This document shows positions 33,718-42,488 of a stretch of 64,000 bases of DNA, piece after piece; positions within the stretch are counted from its first letter, which is position 1, and each line of letters opens with the position of its first letter. Made by a program: the position numbers and the translations under genes. The notes under the pieces were generated by a model. That model did not search any database and had not been told where the DNA came from. It worked only from the letters and a program-made list of their open reading frames with translations. The stretch spans positions 4,154,001 to 4,218,000 of the forward strand of contig NZ_CP113529.1 of assembly GCF_026723865.1 (NCBI RefSeq). The letters are read 5' to 3'. Origin of the DNA: Mycobacterium sp. Aquia_216. GTDB taxonomy: Bacteria; Actinomycetota; Actinomycetes; Mycobacteriales; Mycobacteriaceae.

Positions 33718-34483
33718 GTGGTTCGGGACGCGTTCGTATCGCGGCCAGTTCGGCCTCGAGGACCGCAACACGATCCTCGATTGTGGTTCCGCCAGTGGTC
33801 GATTCGTCGTTTCTGATGGCGCGCCCGGTCATGACGGTTGTGGTGACCACCCAGACGAAGTAGACGGTGACGGGAATCCAAAAGCCGATGAGGCCATTCC
33901 ATGCCAGCGGCCCAGACTTGAATATCCAGACGCCGAAGGTGAAGCCCACCCCCAGCGCGCACCAGAGTTGAAAGTAGGCGAACCACCGTGGATAGACGGG
34001 ATCGGGGTGGCGATCACGCAGCGTTACCACTGCCAGCGCGACCATCTGGAACATCCCGGTGCAGACAATGCCCAAAAACGGTAGCCATCCTAAGTCATTG
34101 AATGTCTGTACGCGCACAGCGTCATCGGGACGAAACGCGGCGACAAGCCAGAATGTGCACGGATAAACGAATTCGATGACCACGCACCCTTGGGCCGCGG
34201 CCCATGCCCACGTCAAAGGTGCTCGATTCCCTTCCGTCCGCAACATCTGTGCGCAGATTGCACCGCCCCACGGCAGCAGCAGTGCCGAAGCGAAGAGCGC
34301 AAGGACCAATCCGACCCGGATGCTAATGAGGTGGTCGCGAAAAAAGGCGGCCATCTGCTCGGGGGTGTTCGTAGGCGACGGGGGCGGAACCATGCGTGCC
34401 AGCAGCACCCAGCCGATTAGAAAGAAAGCGACAAAACCGAAAACCGAATAAAGGCTCCACAGCTGCACGCGCTTGCCGCTCAT
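33698..34483 (-). CDS. Polytopic membrane protein, PRW/AWNG family
   Basis: 261 residues from ATG 34483. First loop P-P-P-S-P-T-N-T, then N-D-L-G-W-L-P-F-L, V-Y-P-R-W-F-A-Y-F-Q-L-W and K-S-G-P-L-A-W-N-G. Unlike its paralogs it ends in a hydrophilic tail with a short coiled-coil-like segment (E-D-R-V-A-V-L-E-A-E-L-A-A-I) that might mediate oligomerisation. It lies between two AveC-like genes and overlaps the second, so the three are probably co-translated. Confidence 0.8.
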   Translation of the reverse strand: MSGKRVQLWSLYSVFGFVAFFLIGWVLLARMVPPPSPTNTPEQMAAFFRDHLISIRVGLVLALFASALLLPWGGAICAQMLRTEGNRAPLTWAWAAAQGCVVIEFVYPCTFWLVAAFRPDDAVRVQTFNDLGWLPFLGIVCTGMFQMVALAVVTLRDRHPDPVYPRWFAYFQLWCALGVGFTFGVWIFKSGPLAWNGLIGFWIPVTVYFVWVVTTTVMTGRAIRNDESTTGGTTIEDRVAVLEAELAAIRTRPEPHGARAV

Positions 34484-34529
34484 GACATCCCTACCTTCCC
34501 CATCGGCGCCAACGTCGCTGGTGCGCGCG

Positions 34530-35654
34530 TCACCGGCCCCGGTCGTACGCAAACTGCGGCGGATAGTTCCGGCCGAACGCGCGACCACTAGCGCCCTGAT
34601 CCTGGTTATCGTTGCGTAACAACGGCACACCGGGTCCCGGGCAAGCGACACCCGGACCCTCGCCGCACGTGTAGGTCAGGTAAGACCGCTTCTGGATGTC
34701 GCCGTTCCACTCGGTTGAGTGCGCCCCAAACCAGGTGTTGGGCAATGTGTATCCGATCGTCATCGCCAAAGTCACCAGCCCAGTGACCGCCAATATCCGT
34801 GCGGCAGTGACCTTGACCGGTCCACCGCCGAGCCGTTCGGCGCCCCGCTCGGCCAGCGATTGCCCGCGGTCGTTGGTGAAGTACTTGATGCAGGCGAACA
34901 TGGTGAAAATCGCGCCGGTTGTCAGCGCCTCGTTGACCGGATACGCGTGGTATGTGTCGGCGAAGATCTTGACGTGCCCGCCCGGGTACTCCCAAGAGCC
35001 CATCGGCATAAAGATGACGCCCTCGAAGACCAAGTCGAACGGCACCATGACCGCGAAGCAGATCGCTGCCAGCCCGACTCGAGGAATACCGGGCCAACGC
35101 GCCTGTGCCCGGCGCATGATCGCCGCGCCCATCGACGTCACCAACAGGAAGACCACGATGTAGGCACCCGGCACGATGAGCAGCGGATAAGCGACCTGGT
35201 GGTCCGGGGTCCCGGGCGCCAGCGCCCCGGGCAAGCTGTTGAGCCACGAACCCATGTTCACTTGCCACGCGTTGTAGGTGTACCAGTGGCCGACGTAGGC
35301 GCTGAGCGGGTCGTGGAAGGACAGGTTCAGAAACGCGATAACCATCAGCCCGTCGAGTCCGATGCGCCGTTCCCGCTTCCAGGGCCGCACTACGAACCAG
35401 TACAGGACCGTGAGTCCGGCGATCGGCAACACGATCTGCCAGAAAGTCAGGGCCACTTTCATCCAGGACGGAAGCGGAGTCGGGCCGGGATCAACGTGTT
35501 TGAAGTACGGCCCGGTGATCCATCGCAGCAGCACGAATGCTTGGAAAGTCAGAATTCCCACACCCAAGACCGCCCACCACTTGATTGGCGGCACCGGCCG
35601 CACGACGCCGACGGTGGGTAGGGTGGCCGGTTTGTCGAACTCGATCGCGCTCAC
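34530..35654 (-). CDS. Spirocyclase AveC-like membrane protein (subgroup II)
   Basis: 374 residues. GTG 35654 overlaps the stop of the FAD enzyme (GTGA). Motifs: L-D-G-L-M-V-I-A-F then F-H-D-P-L-S-A-Y, D-L-V-F-E-G, W-E-Y-P-G-G-H-V, Y-H-A-Y-P-V-N-E, N-D-R-G-Q-S-L-A-E-R-G. The C-terminal C-G-E-G-P-G-V-A-C-P-G-P-G-V-P is intact. This is the second case of an AveC-like gene translationally coupled to a HemG-like FAD enzyme (compare 17607-20083, opposite gene order). Confidence 0.82.
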   Translation of the reverse strand: MSAIEFDKPATLPTVGVVRPVPPIKWWAVLGVGILTFQAFVLLRWITGPYFKHVDPGPTPLPSWMKVALTFWQIVLPIAGLTVLYWFVVRPWKRERRIGLDGLMVIAFLNLSFHDPLSAYVGHWYTYNAWQVNMGSWLNSLPGALAPGTPDHQVAYPLLIVPGAYIVVFLLVTSMGAAIMRRAQARWPGIPRVGLAAICFAVMVPFDLVFEGVIFMPMGSWEYPGGHVKIFADTYHAYPVNEALTTGAIFTMFACIKYFTNDRGQSLAERGAERLGGGPVKVTAARILAVTGLVTLAMTIGYTLPNTWFGAHSTEWNGDIQKRSYLTYTCGEGPGVACPGPGVPLLRNDNQDQGASGRAFGRNYPPQFAYDRGR

Positions 35655-37003
35655 GCCCGAACCCTCCGATCGGCGTGCAGCTGGTCGACGATCCGGTCCC
35701 CCGCGCTTTGACCAGATACCAAGGCGCCGTTCACACCTGGGATCGGCCCGACATCGCCGGCCAGCTGGACCCGGGCAGCAGGATCGACCTCACGCATGAA
35801 GCGGTCGACTGCGTGAAAGCGCCCCTTGCGCATGATCGGGACAACATTGCGCCAGCGTCCAATCTCAAAGTCGGCAACCTTGGAACTCAAATCGCCGTAA
35901 TAGGGCTTGACGAAACCCAATACGGTGTCGATGAGCTTCTCATCAGGGCTGTCCAGATTGTCCAGGCACCACTCGTGGCGGCAGAACGTCGTGATCATCC
36001 CCGTACCGTCGGGGCATCGGTTGTTGGCCTTGAGGTGATCGACGATCACGCCACACAGGTCGGGTTGTTCCCTCGGGGAGCACATGATGTACGTCGCCGG
36101 ATTCGACGGTCGCTCCGACAACGCGATGTGGCAGTTGACGCTGCAGATATAGTCGGTGTTCTCGTAGTACTCGCGGGCAAATCCCGAAAGCTGTGGGTAG
36201 ATCTCCAAAGCTGTGCCGGTTGTCGTCGTCACGACGGCGTTGGCGAACTCCTCGGTGACCTCTCGACCGTCTTGGGTGAAGCTAACCTCGACGCGATCTC
36301 CTGTGTCGGTAACGTTGGTGACCGGTGTCGCCAGCCGAACGTCATTCAGTCGAGCAGCCATCGCCCGCGGCAACGCGTCCATGCCATCGTCGAGGCCGTA
36401 GAAGTACGGTTTGAAAAAATTCTTCATTGTCCACAACAGCTGACCCACCGACGCGTACGAAGGATCACTCAGCCATGGTCCCCGGACTACCACGGCGGCA
36501 ACGTAATCGAGGATCTCTTCGCTGAGTTCACGCCGGCTGTACGTGGTGACGGTGTCAGTGTCGATGGCGGCAACGCCCGACGCGTCGGCGTAGTTGAGGT
36601 CTTTCCAATGTTTGGCCAAGAAGAACAAGAGCTTGGCCAGCTTCAGCTTGGCCCGACCGGACAGGTAGGGCGTTCTCAGTAAACTCAGCGGCTTGCTGAG
36701 GTCCAGGTAGTTCAACTCGCCCCCGCGCGGCATCGCCCCAAAGGCGTTGAACTTGTGCATCTGCGGACCTAGCCCGACCTCACGCATTTCCTGCGTGGCC
36801 TCCGCGTAACTGCCGAGATAGATGAACGCCCCGACGTCGTAAACAAAGCCGTCCCGCCGGATTGTCTTGATCCGCCCGCCAACCCGCTCGTCGGACTCGA
36901 ACACCACGGGCGTACCGCCAGCTTGGTGTATCCGTCGCGCGGCCGCAAGCCCGGCAATACCACCGCCGATGACGGCTGTTCTCGCGTCTGTCCTCACCGT
37001 CAC
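35651..37003 (-). CDS. FAD-dependent amine oxidase/protoporphyrinogen oxidase-like enzyme
   Basis: 450 residues. A-V-I-G-G-G-I-A-G-L-A-A-A-R-R-I near the start, S-D-E-R-V-G-G-R-I-K-T-I, D-T-D-T-V-T-T-Y-S-R-R-E-L in the middle, and G-V-N-G-A-L-V-S-G-Q-S-A-G-D-R-I at the C-terminus. GTG 37003 is the start (GTG 36997 possible). It leads the leftward operon with AveC, AWNG and AveC proteins. It is divergent from the TetR at 37084, with direct repeats of ATGATCG-N-CAAATCA between them. Confidence 0.87.
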   Translation of the reverse strand: MTVRTDARTAVIGGGIAGLAAARRIHQAGGTPVVFESDERVGGRIKTIRRDGFVYDVGAFIYLGSYAEATQEMREVGLGPQMHKFNAFGAMPRGGELNYLDLSKPLSLLRTPYLSGRAKLKLAKLLFFLAKHWKDLNYADASGVAAIDTDTVTTYSRRELSEEILDYVAAVVVRGPWLSDPSYASVGQLLWTMKNFFKPYFYGLDDGMDALPRAMAARLNDVRLATPVTNVTDTGDRVEVSFTQDGREVTEEFANAVVTTTTGTALEIYPQLSGFAREYYENTDYICSVNCHIALSERPSNPATYIMCSPREQPDLCGVIVDHLKANNRCPDGTGMITTFCRHEWCLDNLDSPDEKLIDTVLGFVKPYYGDLSSKVADFEIGRWRNVVPIMRKGRFHAVDRFMREVDPAARVQLAGDVGPIPGVNGALVSGQSAGDRIVDQLHADRRVRA

Positions 37004-37017
37004 AACGTAACCCAGAA

Positions 37018-37051
37018 ATGATCGTCAAATCAATAATGATCGACAAATCAT
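37018..37051. promoter_or_regulatory. Two ATGATCG-N-CAAATCA repeats, TetR operator
   Basis: ATGATCGTCAAATCA (37018-37032) and ATGATCGACAAATCA (37036-37050) are direct repeats, 14 of 15 bases identical, 18 bases apart. Each also has ATGAT...ATCA symmetry. They sit between the divergent FAD gene and TetR gene. The pattern ATGAT-N4-AAATCA also fits 43611-43626 and nearly fits 215-229. Confidence 0.72.
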
Positions 37052-37083
37052 CTGAGAACCATCGGACGCTCTTCTAAGCTGTA

Positions 37084-37707
37084 GTGGTGGCAGCACCGAA
37101 TGGGATTTCCCGCACGGCACGCCGGCAGGCGCAGACTCGAGCAGACCTGATCAATGCTGCGCGAGAAATCATCGCCGAAAGTGGAGTAGAGGCACTACGG
37201 GTAAGCGATGTTACGAAGCGTGCCGACGTCGCTTTTGGCACCTTCTACAACCAGTTCAAGACGAAGGACGACATCGTCGAAGCGGTCGTGGCCGAGACCA
37301 TCGTCGGACTCGCGCAGTCGGTCGAAGAATCGCGAGAGTTCAGCGATCCCGCGGAAGCACTGATCGCGTCGACCCGGGCCGTGGTCCGTATTGCCTACGA
37401 CGATCCCCCGCTGGCGCGCCTGCTGGTGAAACTCGAGCAAGCCGAGTCGCGGTTCGAACGGATCATCCGCCCTCAGGCGGGTGCGCTGCTCGAACGAGGA
37501 GTGGCCCAGGGGCGGTTCGTCATCAACGACCTCGAGACCACATTGACGATGTCGATAGCGGGGGCCTTCGAGGTGATCAGGGGCATCCTCGACGGGCGTT
37601 TAAGCGAGCGCGCCGATCTGGTCTGCGCCGAGATGCTGCTGCGAATGGCCGGAGTGACACCGAAGCAAGCCGCGCGTTATGTGCGTGCAGCCGAGAAGGT
37701 TTCGTGA
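37084..37707 (+). CDS. TetR/AcrR family transcriptional regulator
   Basis: 207 residues; tandem GTG codons at 37084 and 37087 are both possible starts. The helix-turn-helix reads V-S-D-V-T-K-R-A-D-V-A-F-G-T-F-Y-N-Q-F. It is preceded by two direct repeats that are probably its operator. It likely controls the 37003-32470 operon, and possibly the 43573-40607 operon and the luciferase-like gene at the left edge, which carry related palindromes. Confidence 0.9.
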   Translation: MVAAPNGISRTARRQAQTRADLINAAREIIAESGVEALRVSDVTKRADVAFGTFYNQFKTKDDIVEAVVAETIVGLAQSVEESREFSDPAEALIASTRAVVRIAYDDPPLARLLVKLEQAESRFERIIRPQAGALLERGVAQGRFVINDLETTLTMSIAGAFEVIRGILDGRLSERADLVCAEMLLRMAGVTPKQAARYVRAAEKVS

Positions 37708-37843
37708 TTTTACTTGTCGGTCTGTCGGCTTTACCAAATCCGCGGCTGCGGCCTGCCTTCCCAACGGTCCGAGAAGGCGAGCCTTTGGGATCGTTAACGA
37801 ACTACATGGCATGTCCAAGTCACAACGGATGTGCAACCAGCGG

Positions 37844-39175
37844 TCAGCGGCCGTCGAGAATGCGCCGCGCGGCGTTCTCGCCCCAACGCGCGGCGGATTC
37901 CATGGAACCTGCGCCAAACAGATCCCCGGCGACCTGCACTGGGCCGTCGGTGGGCAGCGAATCACGCAGCGCACTGTTGCGACGCCAGAAGCCTGGATCC
38001 GCGAGGTATCCCGCGTATGGCCAACGAGTCACCACCGACAAGTCCCGGTTCCCGGCAAGTTCGGGGCAAAGCCCTTCGACCACGCTGGCGGCCCACGTCT
38101 CCAGTTGAGCGTCGGTGTCGTCGAGAAACCTGTCGGTGACAGTCGTGTCGGTGTAGATGGTGACCAGGCTGTGTCCACGTGGAGCACGGTCGAGGGATTT
38201 GTTGTGCTGCAGGAAGATCAACAGGGCTTCGCGATTTTCGACGGTGGGCACCAGGATCGTGTAGGCCCTGCTCTTGGTCGGAACACGGTAGCCGAGCGAG
38301 ACACTGATCAATTTGACGTTGCGCAACTTGTCGCCGAAGGCCGGCGACGCCGTCAACAATGTCGGCCACATCTCGACCGCGCGGTGATACATAGCGCCGA
38401 TGACGCAGCTTTTCGCACTGACGTCGTGGGTACCACTGCTGTCGGAGTACGACACCGTCACGCCCGATTCGGTCTCGTCGATGCGATTGACGGTCGCGCC
38501 GTAATGCACATCAAGTCGCGACGCGAGCGCGTTGGTAACTGTCGCCAATCCGCCGCGCAGACTGTGCAGGCCGCCGGACCAAGCCCCTAATGCACCAAGC
38601 ACATTCACGCTGGAGGCCTCGTGTGCGCCGGATCCTGTGGTCAGGCGCATCATCGGATCAATGAGATATTCGGCCGCCTCGCGACCGAAATGACGTAGCG
38701 CGAAGGCGTGCGCCGACACATCCGGATCGTCTAGCGACGCCGAGCGGCTCATATCGTAGGAGTCGACTTCGCCGATGGCCTTGCGCAATCGGATGAGTCC
38801 GGCCGCCAAACGCAGCTTGCCCGGCAAGGACAACGCGGGCGTAAAGGGCAGCCTCAATGGTTTGCCCGGATCGATGTCGATCACCCGTCCGCGCCGGACC
38901 AAGCCAATGACCGCGCTGGTATCCACCAGACGATCCGCGAGCCCGAGGTCGTCGACCAACTGCAGATAGCTTGCGTACCCGGCGGTCAGCGCGTCCGGGC
39001 CAGTGTCGACGAGGTAGTCCCCGTACGACTCTGTTTGCACGCGACCGCCCGGCCGGGTCGTCGATTCCAGCACCGTGACCGCTGCCCCGCCCTGCTGCAA
39101 GCGATACGCAGCCGTTAGCCCGGACAGCCCAGCGCCGACAACAACGACCGGGGTCACGACCGGCCCCTCCGGCAT
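37844..39175 (-). CDS. FAD-dependent protoporphyrinogen oxidase-like enzyme
   Basis: 443 residues from ATG 39175 (GTG 39214 is an alternative). V-V-V-G-A-G-L-S-G-L-T-A-A-Y-R-L, T-R-P-G-G-R-V-Q-T-E and a C-terminal G-S-M-E-S-A-A-R-W-G-E-N-A-A-R-R. More distant from the 18713/35651 pair and closer to the enzyme at 10671. It is monocistronic. A GAACG-type palindrome (AACG-GT-CGTT at 39238-39247) lies upstream. The 136-base gap to the TetR at 37707 holds nothing recognisable. Confidence 0.85.
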   Translation of the reverse strand: MPEGPVVTPVVVVGAGLSGLTAAYRLQQGGAAVTVLESTTRPGGRVQTESYGDYLVDTGPDALTAGYASYLQLVDDLGLADRLVDTSAVIGLVRRGRVIDIDPGKPLRLPFTPALSLPGKLRLAAGLIRLRKAIGEVDSYDMSRSASLDDPDVSAHAFALRHFGREAAEYLIDPMMRLTTGSGAHEASSVNVLGALGAWSGGLHSLRGGLATVTNALASRLDVHYGATVNRIDETESGVTVSYSDSSGTHDVSAKSCVIGAMYHRAVEMWPTLLTASPAFGDKLRNVKLISVSLGYRVPTKSRAYTILVPTVENREALLIFLQHNKSLDRAPRGHSLVTIYTDTTVTDRFLDDTDAQLETWAASVVEGLCPELAGNRDLSVVTRWPYAGYLADPGFWRRNSALRDSLPTDGPVQVAGDLFGAGSMESAARWGENAARRILDGR

Positions 39176-39237
39176 TCGATTCGCTGCCTGTTTGATTTCA
39201 TGGCGCAACTCCACCGGCCCCCACGGCCCACGTTGTA

Positions 39238-39247
39238 AACGGTCGTT
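39238..39247. promoter_or_regulatory. AACG-GT-CGTT palindrome (shared operator family)
   Basis: GTAAACGGTCGTTATCA around 39235-39250 contains the symmetric AACG-GT-CGTT core, 63 bases upstream of the leftward FAD gene start. Confidence 0.5.
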
Positions 39248-39374
39248 ATCATCGGCCAAGCTACCACAGAGCTTCACCGCGTGACATCGATTCCAGATCG
39301 AACTGAACGTCGGGCAGGCTATCGCAAAACATCGCCCCACTGCCCGCGTAGTTATGCGCCTATGCTGACTCCCG

Positions 39375-39658
39375 ATGACCGCGTTACGGGAGCGAAAGAA
39401 ACCAGCGCTGTGTGCCACGATCGTCCGCCGTGGAACTGTTCACGCAGCATGGCTATGACTCGGTCGGTATGGAGGAAATCGCCCACGCATCGATGTGTTC
39501 GCGCAGCACGCTAAACCGGCATTTCGGCGCCGAAGAGGACGTGCTGTTCCCGCGGTCTTCACTCACCGCTTCAACGACATGGCACCGGCATGAGCGCCCG
39601 CGCACCGCGAATCCGTTTGCATGGAACGGCTTGCGGCCTTTTTGTTACCGGTGGTGAC
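39375..39658 (+). pseudogene. TetR family regulator, frameshifted remnant
   Basis: The gene starts M-T-A-L-R-E-R-K-K-P-A-L at ATG 39375. It then needs a frame change near 39420 to continue as A-V-E-L-F-T-Q-H-G-Y-D-S-V, E-E-I-A-H-A, S-T-L-N-R-H-F-G-A-E-E-D-V-L-F, a clear TetR helix-turn-helix. A second frame change near 39552 gives A-V-F-T-H-R-F-N-D-M-A-P-A and a stop. The ligand domain is largely gone. So this is a decayed regulator beside the FAD and membrane genes it may once have controlled. Confidence 0.7.
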
Positions 39659-39793
39659 GTTCTTCGCGTGATAGTCGTAATGGCGGTCCTGATATTTCTG
39701 GCGATCGGATTGCAGGAACAGGTCCAGTCCGCGGAAGTCGCGCTGAACGGATAAGGGTGAACATCTTTGTCGACGAGCTTTACTGCGATAGCG

Positions 39794-39807
39794 TGAACGC
39801 ACGTTCA
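39794..39807. promoter_or_regulatory. TGAACG-CA-CGTTCA palindrome (shared operator family)
   Basis: A perfect 6-2-6 palindrome 28 bases upstream of the membrane gene at 39836. It is one of the two longest-arm copies of the window-wide motif. Confidence 0.65.
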
Positions 39808-39835
39808 TACTCGTTGCGCTCGCTGAGGAGATCGC

Positions 39836-40585
39836 ATGACCCCCATTCAAGCCAAACTTCGATTGTTCGGGGCCTGGTGCGGCCCCGCATACCTGCTCCT
39901 TCTCTTCGTCGGGTGGGGCGCCTTCGCCGGCTTCCTGCCACCAGTTGCGCCGTCGCGCACTGCCGGCGAGATTGCGCAAATCTTCCAGGGCAACACCAAC
40001 GGCATCCGAATCGGCATGGTGCTGGTGATGTGGTCCGCCGGCGTGTTCATCTTCTTCGCCGCCGCCATCGGGCAGTTTCTGTCCAAGATCGAGGGCGGCG
40101 CCGGTGTGCTCACCTACGGCGTACTCATCGGCGGCTGCGGGAACATGGTCCTGACGTTCTACCCGGCTGTTTGGTGGCTAGTCGCCGCCTACCGTCCGGA
40201 GCGAGCGGCTGACCTCACGTACATTTTCAACGACATGGCGTGGCTGCAGTTCATCGGCGGTGTATCAATGTTCGCTGCGATGCCCGTCGCGATCGCTCTC
40301 GCGGCTTTCATCGACAAGAGTCCCGATCCGGTATTCCCACGCTGGGCAGGCTATTTCAATTTCATGGTGGTCATGCTGATCATCCCTGACCAGCTTTTGT
40401 TCTTCTTCCATTCGGGACCGTGGTCGTGGAACGGACTGTTCGGATTGTGGATCCCGGTCGTCTTGTTCGGCACCTGGTTCCTGGTGACGTTCTACTTGAT
40501 GCGTGCCGCGGTGCTGCGGGCCACCCGGAATCCCCGCCCTGCCGTCGAAAGCCTGGACGCTATCCCCACCGCCACCGGAGGGTAG
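39836..40585 (+). CDS. Polytopic membrane protein, PRW/AWNG family
   Basis: 249 residues, about six helices. L-P-P-V-A-P-S-R-T-A in the first loop, Y-R-P-E-R-A-A-D-L then N-D-M-A-W-L, V-F-P-R-W-A-G-Y-F-N-F and H-S-G-P-W-S-W-N-G. The only rightward gene between two leftward groups. It has its own promoter with a perfect palindrome, and converges on the YYG gene at 40607 with 21 bases between stops. Function unknown. Confidence 0.8.
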   Translation: MTPIQAKLRLFGAWCGPAYLLLLFVGWGAFAGFLPPVAPSRTAGEIAQIFQGNTNGIRIGMVLVMWSAGVFIFFAAAIGQFLSKIEGGAGVLTYGVLIGGCGNMVLTFYPAVWWLVAAYRPERAADLTYIFNDMAWLQFIGGVSMFAAMPVAIALAAFIDKSPDPVFPRWAGYFNFMVVMLIIPDQLLFFFHSGPWSWNGLFGLWIPVVLFGTWFLVTFYLMRAAVLRATRNPRPAVESLDAIPTATGG

Positions 40586-40606
40586 GCACACCCCCAGGCG
40601 ACAGAG

Positions 40607-41398
40607 TCACGCTCGTACAGGCCGGGTCGGGGTCGGCAACGCTTCAGGGGCCGCGTGCGGATGGGCGACAGTAACGGCCACCAGTTTGACCACCGCACAA
40701 GCCGCAACGAAGGTAACCAGCCCGCCCACCTGCGTCAGCACCCAGCCCACCTTTGTGTTGATGACCAGCCACGACGGCCAACCCACCGCGGCGTTCACCG
40801 CCGCGCTGGTGCTCAACGCCAGGGGAATGACCGCCAAGGTTCGCCAGCCACGGAAGTAGGAATCGAACCGGTAGATTATTGCCGCCAGCACGAGCGGGAT
40901 GGCGGCATTAACCGCCATCCACCAGAGCGGAAACTTGCCGAGCAGCAAGGGCTGATAGCCGTAATAGACATAGGGATTCATCGTCAGCAAGACAGTCTCG
41001 AAGAGCAGATCCCCCAGCATCGCCGCGCAAAAAACTAGCCAAATCTGTTGCCGCGTCAGCCCTTTACGCAAGCCATTCCAGATCGCAGAGGTTGCAATGC
41101 CGAAATAGAAGAAGTAAGCCAGGCACAACCAGACCGGCAAGGGTCTGCCCCAGGCGGTAAAGGCCGTCCACGAATTCGACGGGAACCAACAGGCGCCGAC
41201 CGTGTCGACCATCGGCTCGAAAATCATGATGGCGCCGCCTGAAATCAGCAGCAGCAGAACCAGGGGTCGACCGGTTCGAAACCAGTCGACCAACGACACG
41301 ACCAGCGCGACAGTGACGATGCCGGCCAGGGCAACGGTGATGCCCCATTCCGCGGTTTTATCGACGACCATGTCCAGTGGGGGTTGCGGTGTGAGCAT
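40607..41398 (-). CDS. YYG-x-QP family polytopic membrane protein
   Basis: 263 residues from ATG 41398 (GTG 41401 adjacent), with AGGAG seven to eight bases upstream. Helix 2 motif M-I-F-E-P-M-V-D-T-V-G, then D-L-L-F-E-T-V-L-L, Y-V-Y-Y-G-Y-Q-P-L and G-K-F-P-L-W-W-M-A-V-N-A. It is the third gene of a leftward operon after two AveC-like genes, with only four bases between stop and start. That co-transcription of AveC-like and YYG proteins supports a shared role. Confidence 0.8.
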   Translation of the reverse strand: MLTPQPPLDMVVDKTAEWGITVALAGIVTVALVVSLVDWFRTGRPLVLLLLISGGAIMIFEPMVDTVGACWFPSNSWTAFTAWGRPLPVWLCLAYFFYFGIATSAIWNGLRKGLTRQQIWLVFCAAMLGDLLFETVLLTMNPYVYYGYQPLLLGKFPLWWMAVNAAIPLVLAAIIYRFDSYFRGWRTLAVIPLALSTSAAVNAAVGWPSWLVINTKVGWVLTQVGGLVTFVAACAVVKLVAVTVAHPHAAPEALPTPTRPVRA

Positions 41399-41402
41399 CA
41401 CT

Positions 41403-42488
41403 TCATCTCCTCGGGCCAACGCTCGGCGGGCTCTGATCGACCCTGTTGGTCGTGCTGTCCCGCCGAGGGATGGGAACGCCCGGACCCGGGCAATCGAAGC
41501 TTGTGTTCGGGCCGCACACGCCCCCCAGCCGCCACGGCTGCTTCAGGTACACACTCGACATTTCCGAGTGCAGGGCATAGAGCTGGTACGGGATGTTGTA
41601 GGTCAGCAGGATTGACAGCTGACACATCCCAACGATCGCAAGGAACCGAAGGAAGGTCTTCATCCGGACGCCGCCGAACCTCAACGCGTCGATTCCGCGT
41701 TCCGGCAGCGAACGGCCGTGGTCGTCACGGAAAAAGTGGACGCTGGACAAGAACACATAGGTGCCTGCCCAGCTGACCGTTTCGTACAGCGGAAACTGGT
41801 GATCGGTTCCGGCGAAAAGGCTCAATTGCGGAATCACGCTCGCGTAGCTGAACAGATTCGTCCTGGTGATGAAGCTTTCCAGCACCAAGTCGAAGGCGCA
41901 AAACGCCAGATATGTCAGCGCAATCAGGCGCAGTTTGCTGATACCGGGATTGCGCCGGGTCAACCAGCCCATGAGTCGTGAGCCGGCCATCGCGGGGATC
42001 GCGACCAGCCAGAAGTAGGCGGTGCCCGCCCACATCGAGACGGGAACCAGCGCGGCGTTCGGCGAGCTCCACCCGGGGATGTGGTCCAGCCAACTACCGA
42101 AGTTGATCGAGGTGGTGCTGTAAAGGAATTGGTAACTCGTCCAGTTGATCCACGGTTCTTGGAAGAACATCAAACCGCATCCAAGGACAAACAATCCGTC
42201 AAACGACAGGCGGCCGTCACGGAGCTTGGGCCGGATCACGAAGACCCACATGATGGCAACGGTGACGACGAGCGCGAAGACTTCCCAGCCGCGCATCAAG
42301 CCCACATACCAGCCGGGCTCCTGACCCCGCCCGAGGGTGTTCGTCTTGAAATCGCCGCTCACGACCCAAGCGGTCCAGCAATAGCAGATCAGGGCAAACC
42401 ACAGACCTCCGTGGATCACCCACAGCGACGCCGTATTGCGTTGGGCGACTTGACGATCGACCGAGGAAGCGCGGTCCAGGGTTGTCAT
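41403..42488 (-). CDS. Spirocyclase AveC-like membrane protein (subgroup I)
   Basis: 361 residues, ATGA overlap with the preceding AveC-like gene. Closest in the window to 17607: W-V-V-S-G-D-F-K-T-N-T-L-G-R-G-Q-E-P, F-F-Q-E-P-W-I-N-W, D-L-V-L-E-S, F-A-G-T-D-H-Q-F-P-L-Y-E, F-F-R-D-D-H-G-R-S-L-P-E-R-G. The C-terminal C-G-x6-C-P-G-P-G-V-P is intact, unlike in 17607. About seven helices. Confidence 0.82.
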   Translation of the reverse strand: MTTLDRASSVDRQVAQRNTASLWVIHGGLWFALICYCWTAWVVSGDFKTNTLGRGQEPGWYVGLMRGWEVFALVVTVAIMWVFVIRPKLRDGRLSFDGLFVLGCGLMFFQEPWINWTSYQFLYSTTSINFGSWLDHIPGWSSPNAALVPVSMWAGTAYFWLVAIPAMAGSRLMGWLTRRNPGISKLRLIALTYLAFCAFDLVLESFITRTNLFSYASVIPQLSLFAGTDHQFPLYETVSWAGTYVFLSSVHFFRDDHGRSLPERGIDALRFGGVRMKTFLRFLAIVGMCQLSILLTYNIPYQLYALHSEMSSVYLKQPWRLGGVCGPNTSFDCPGPGVPIPRRDSTTNRVDQSPPSVGPRR

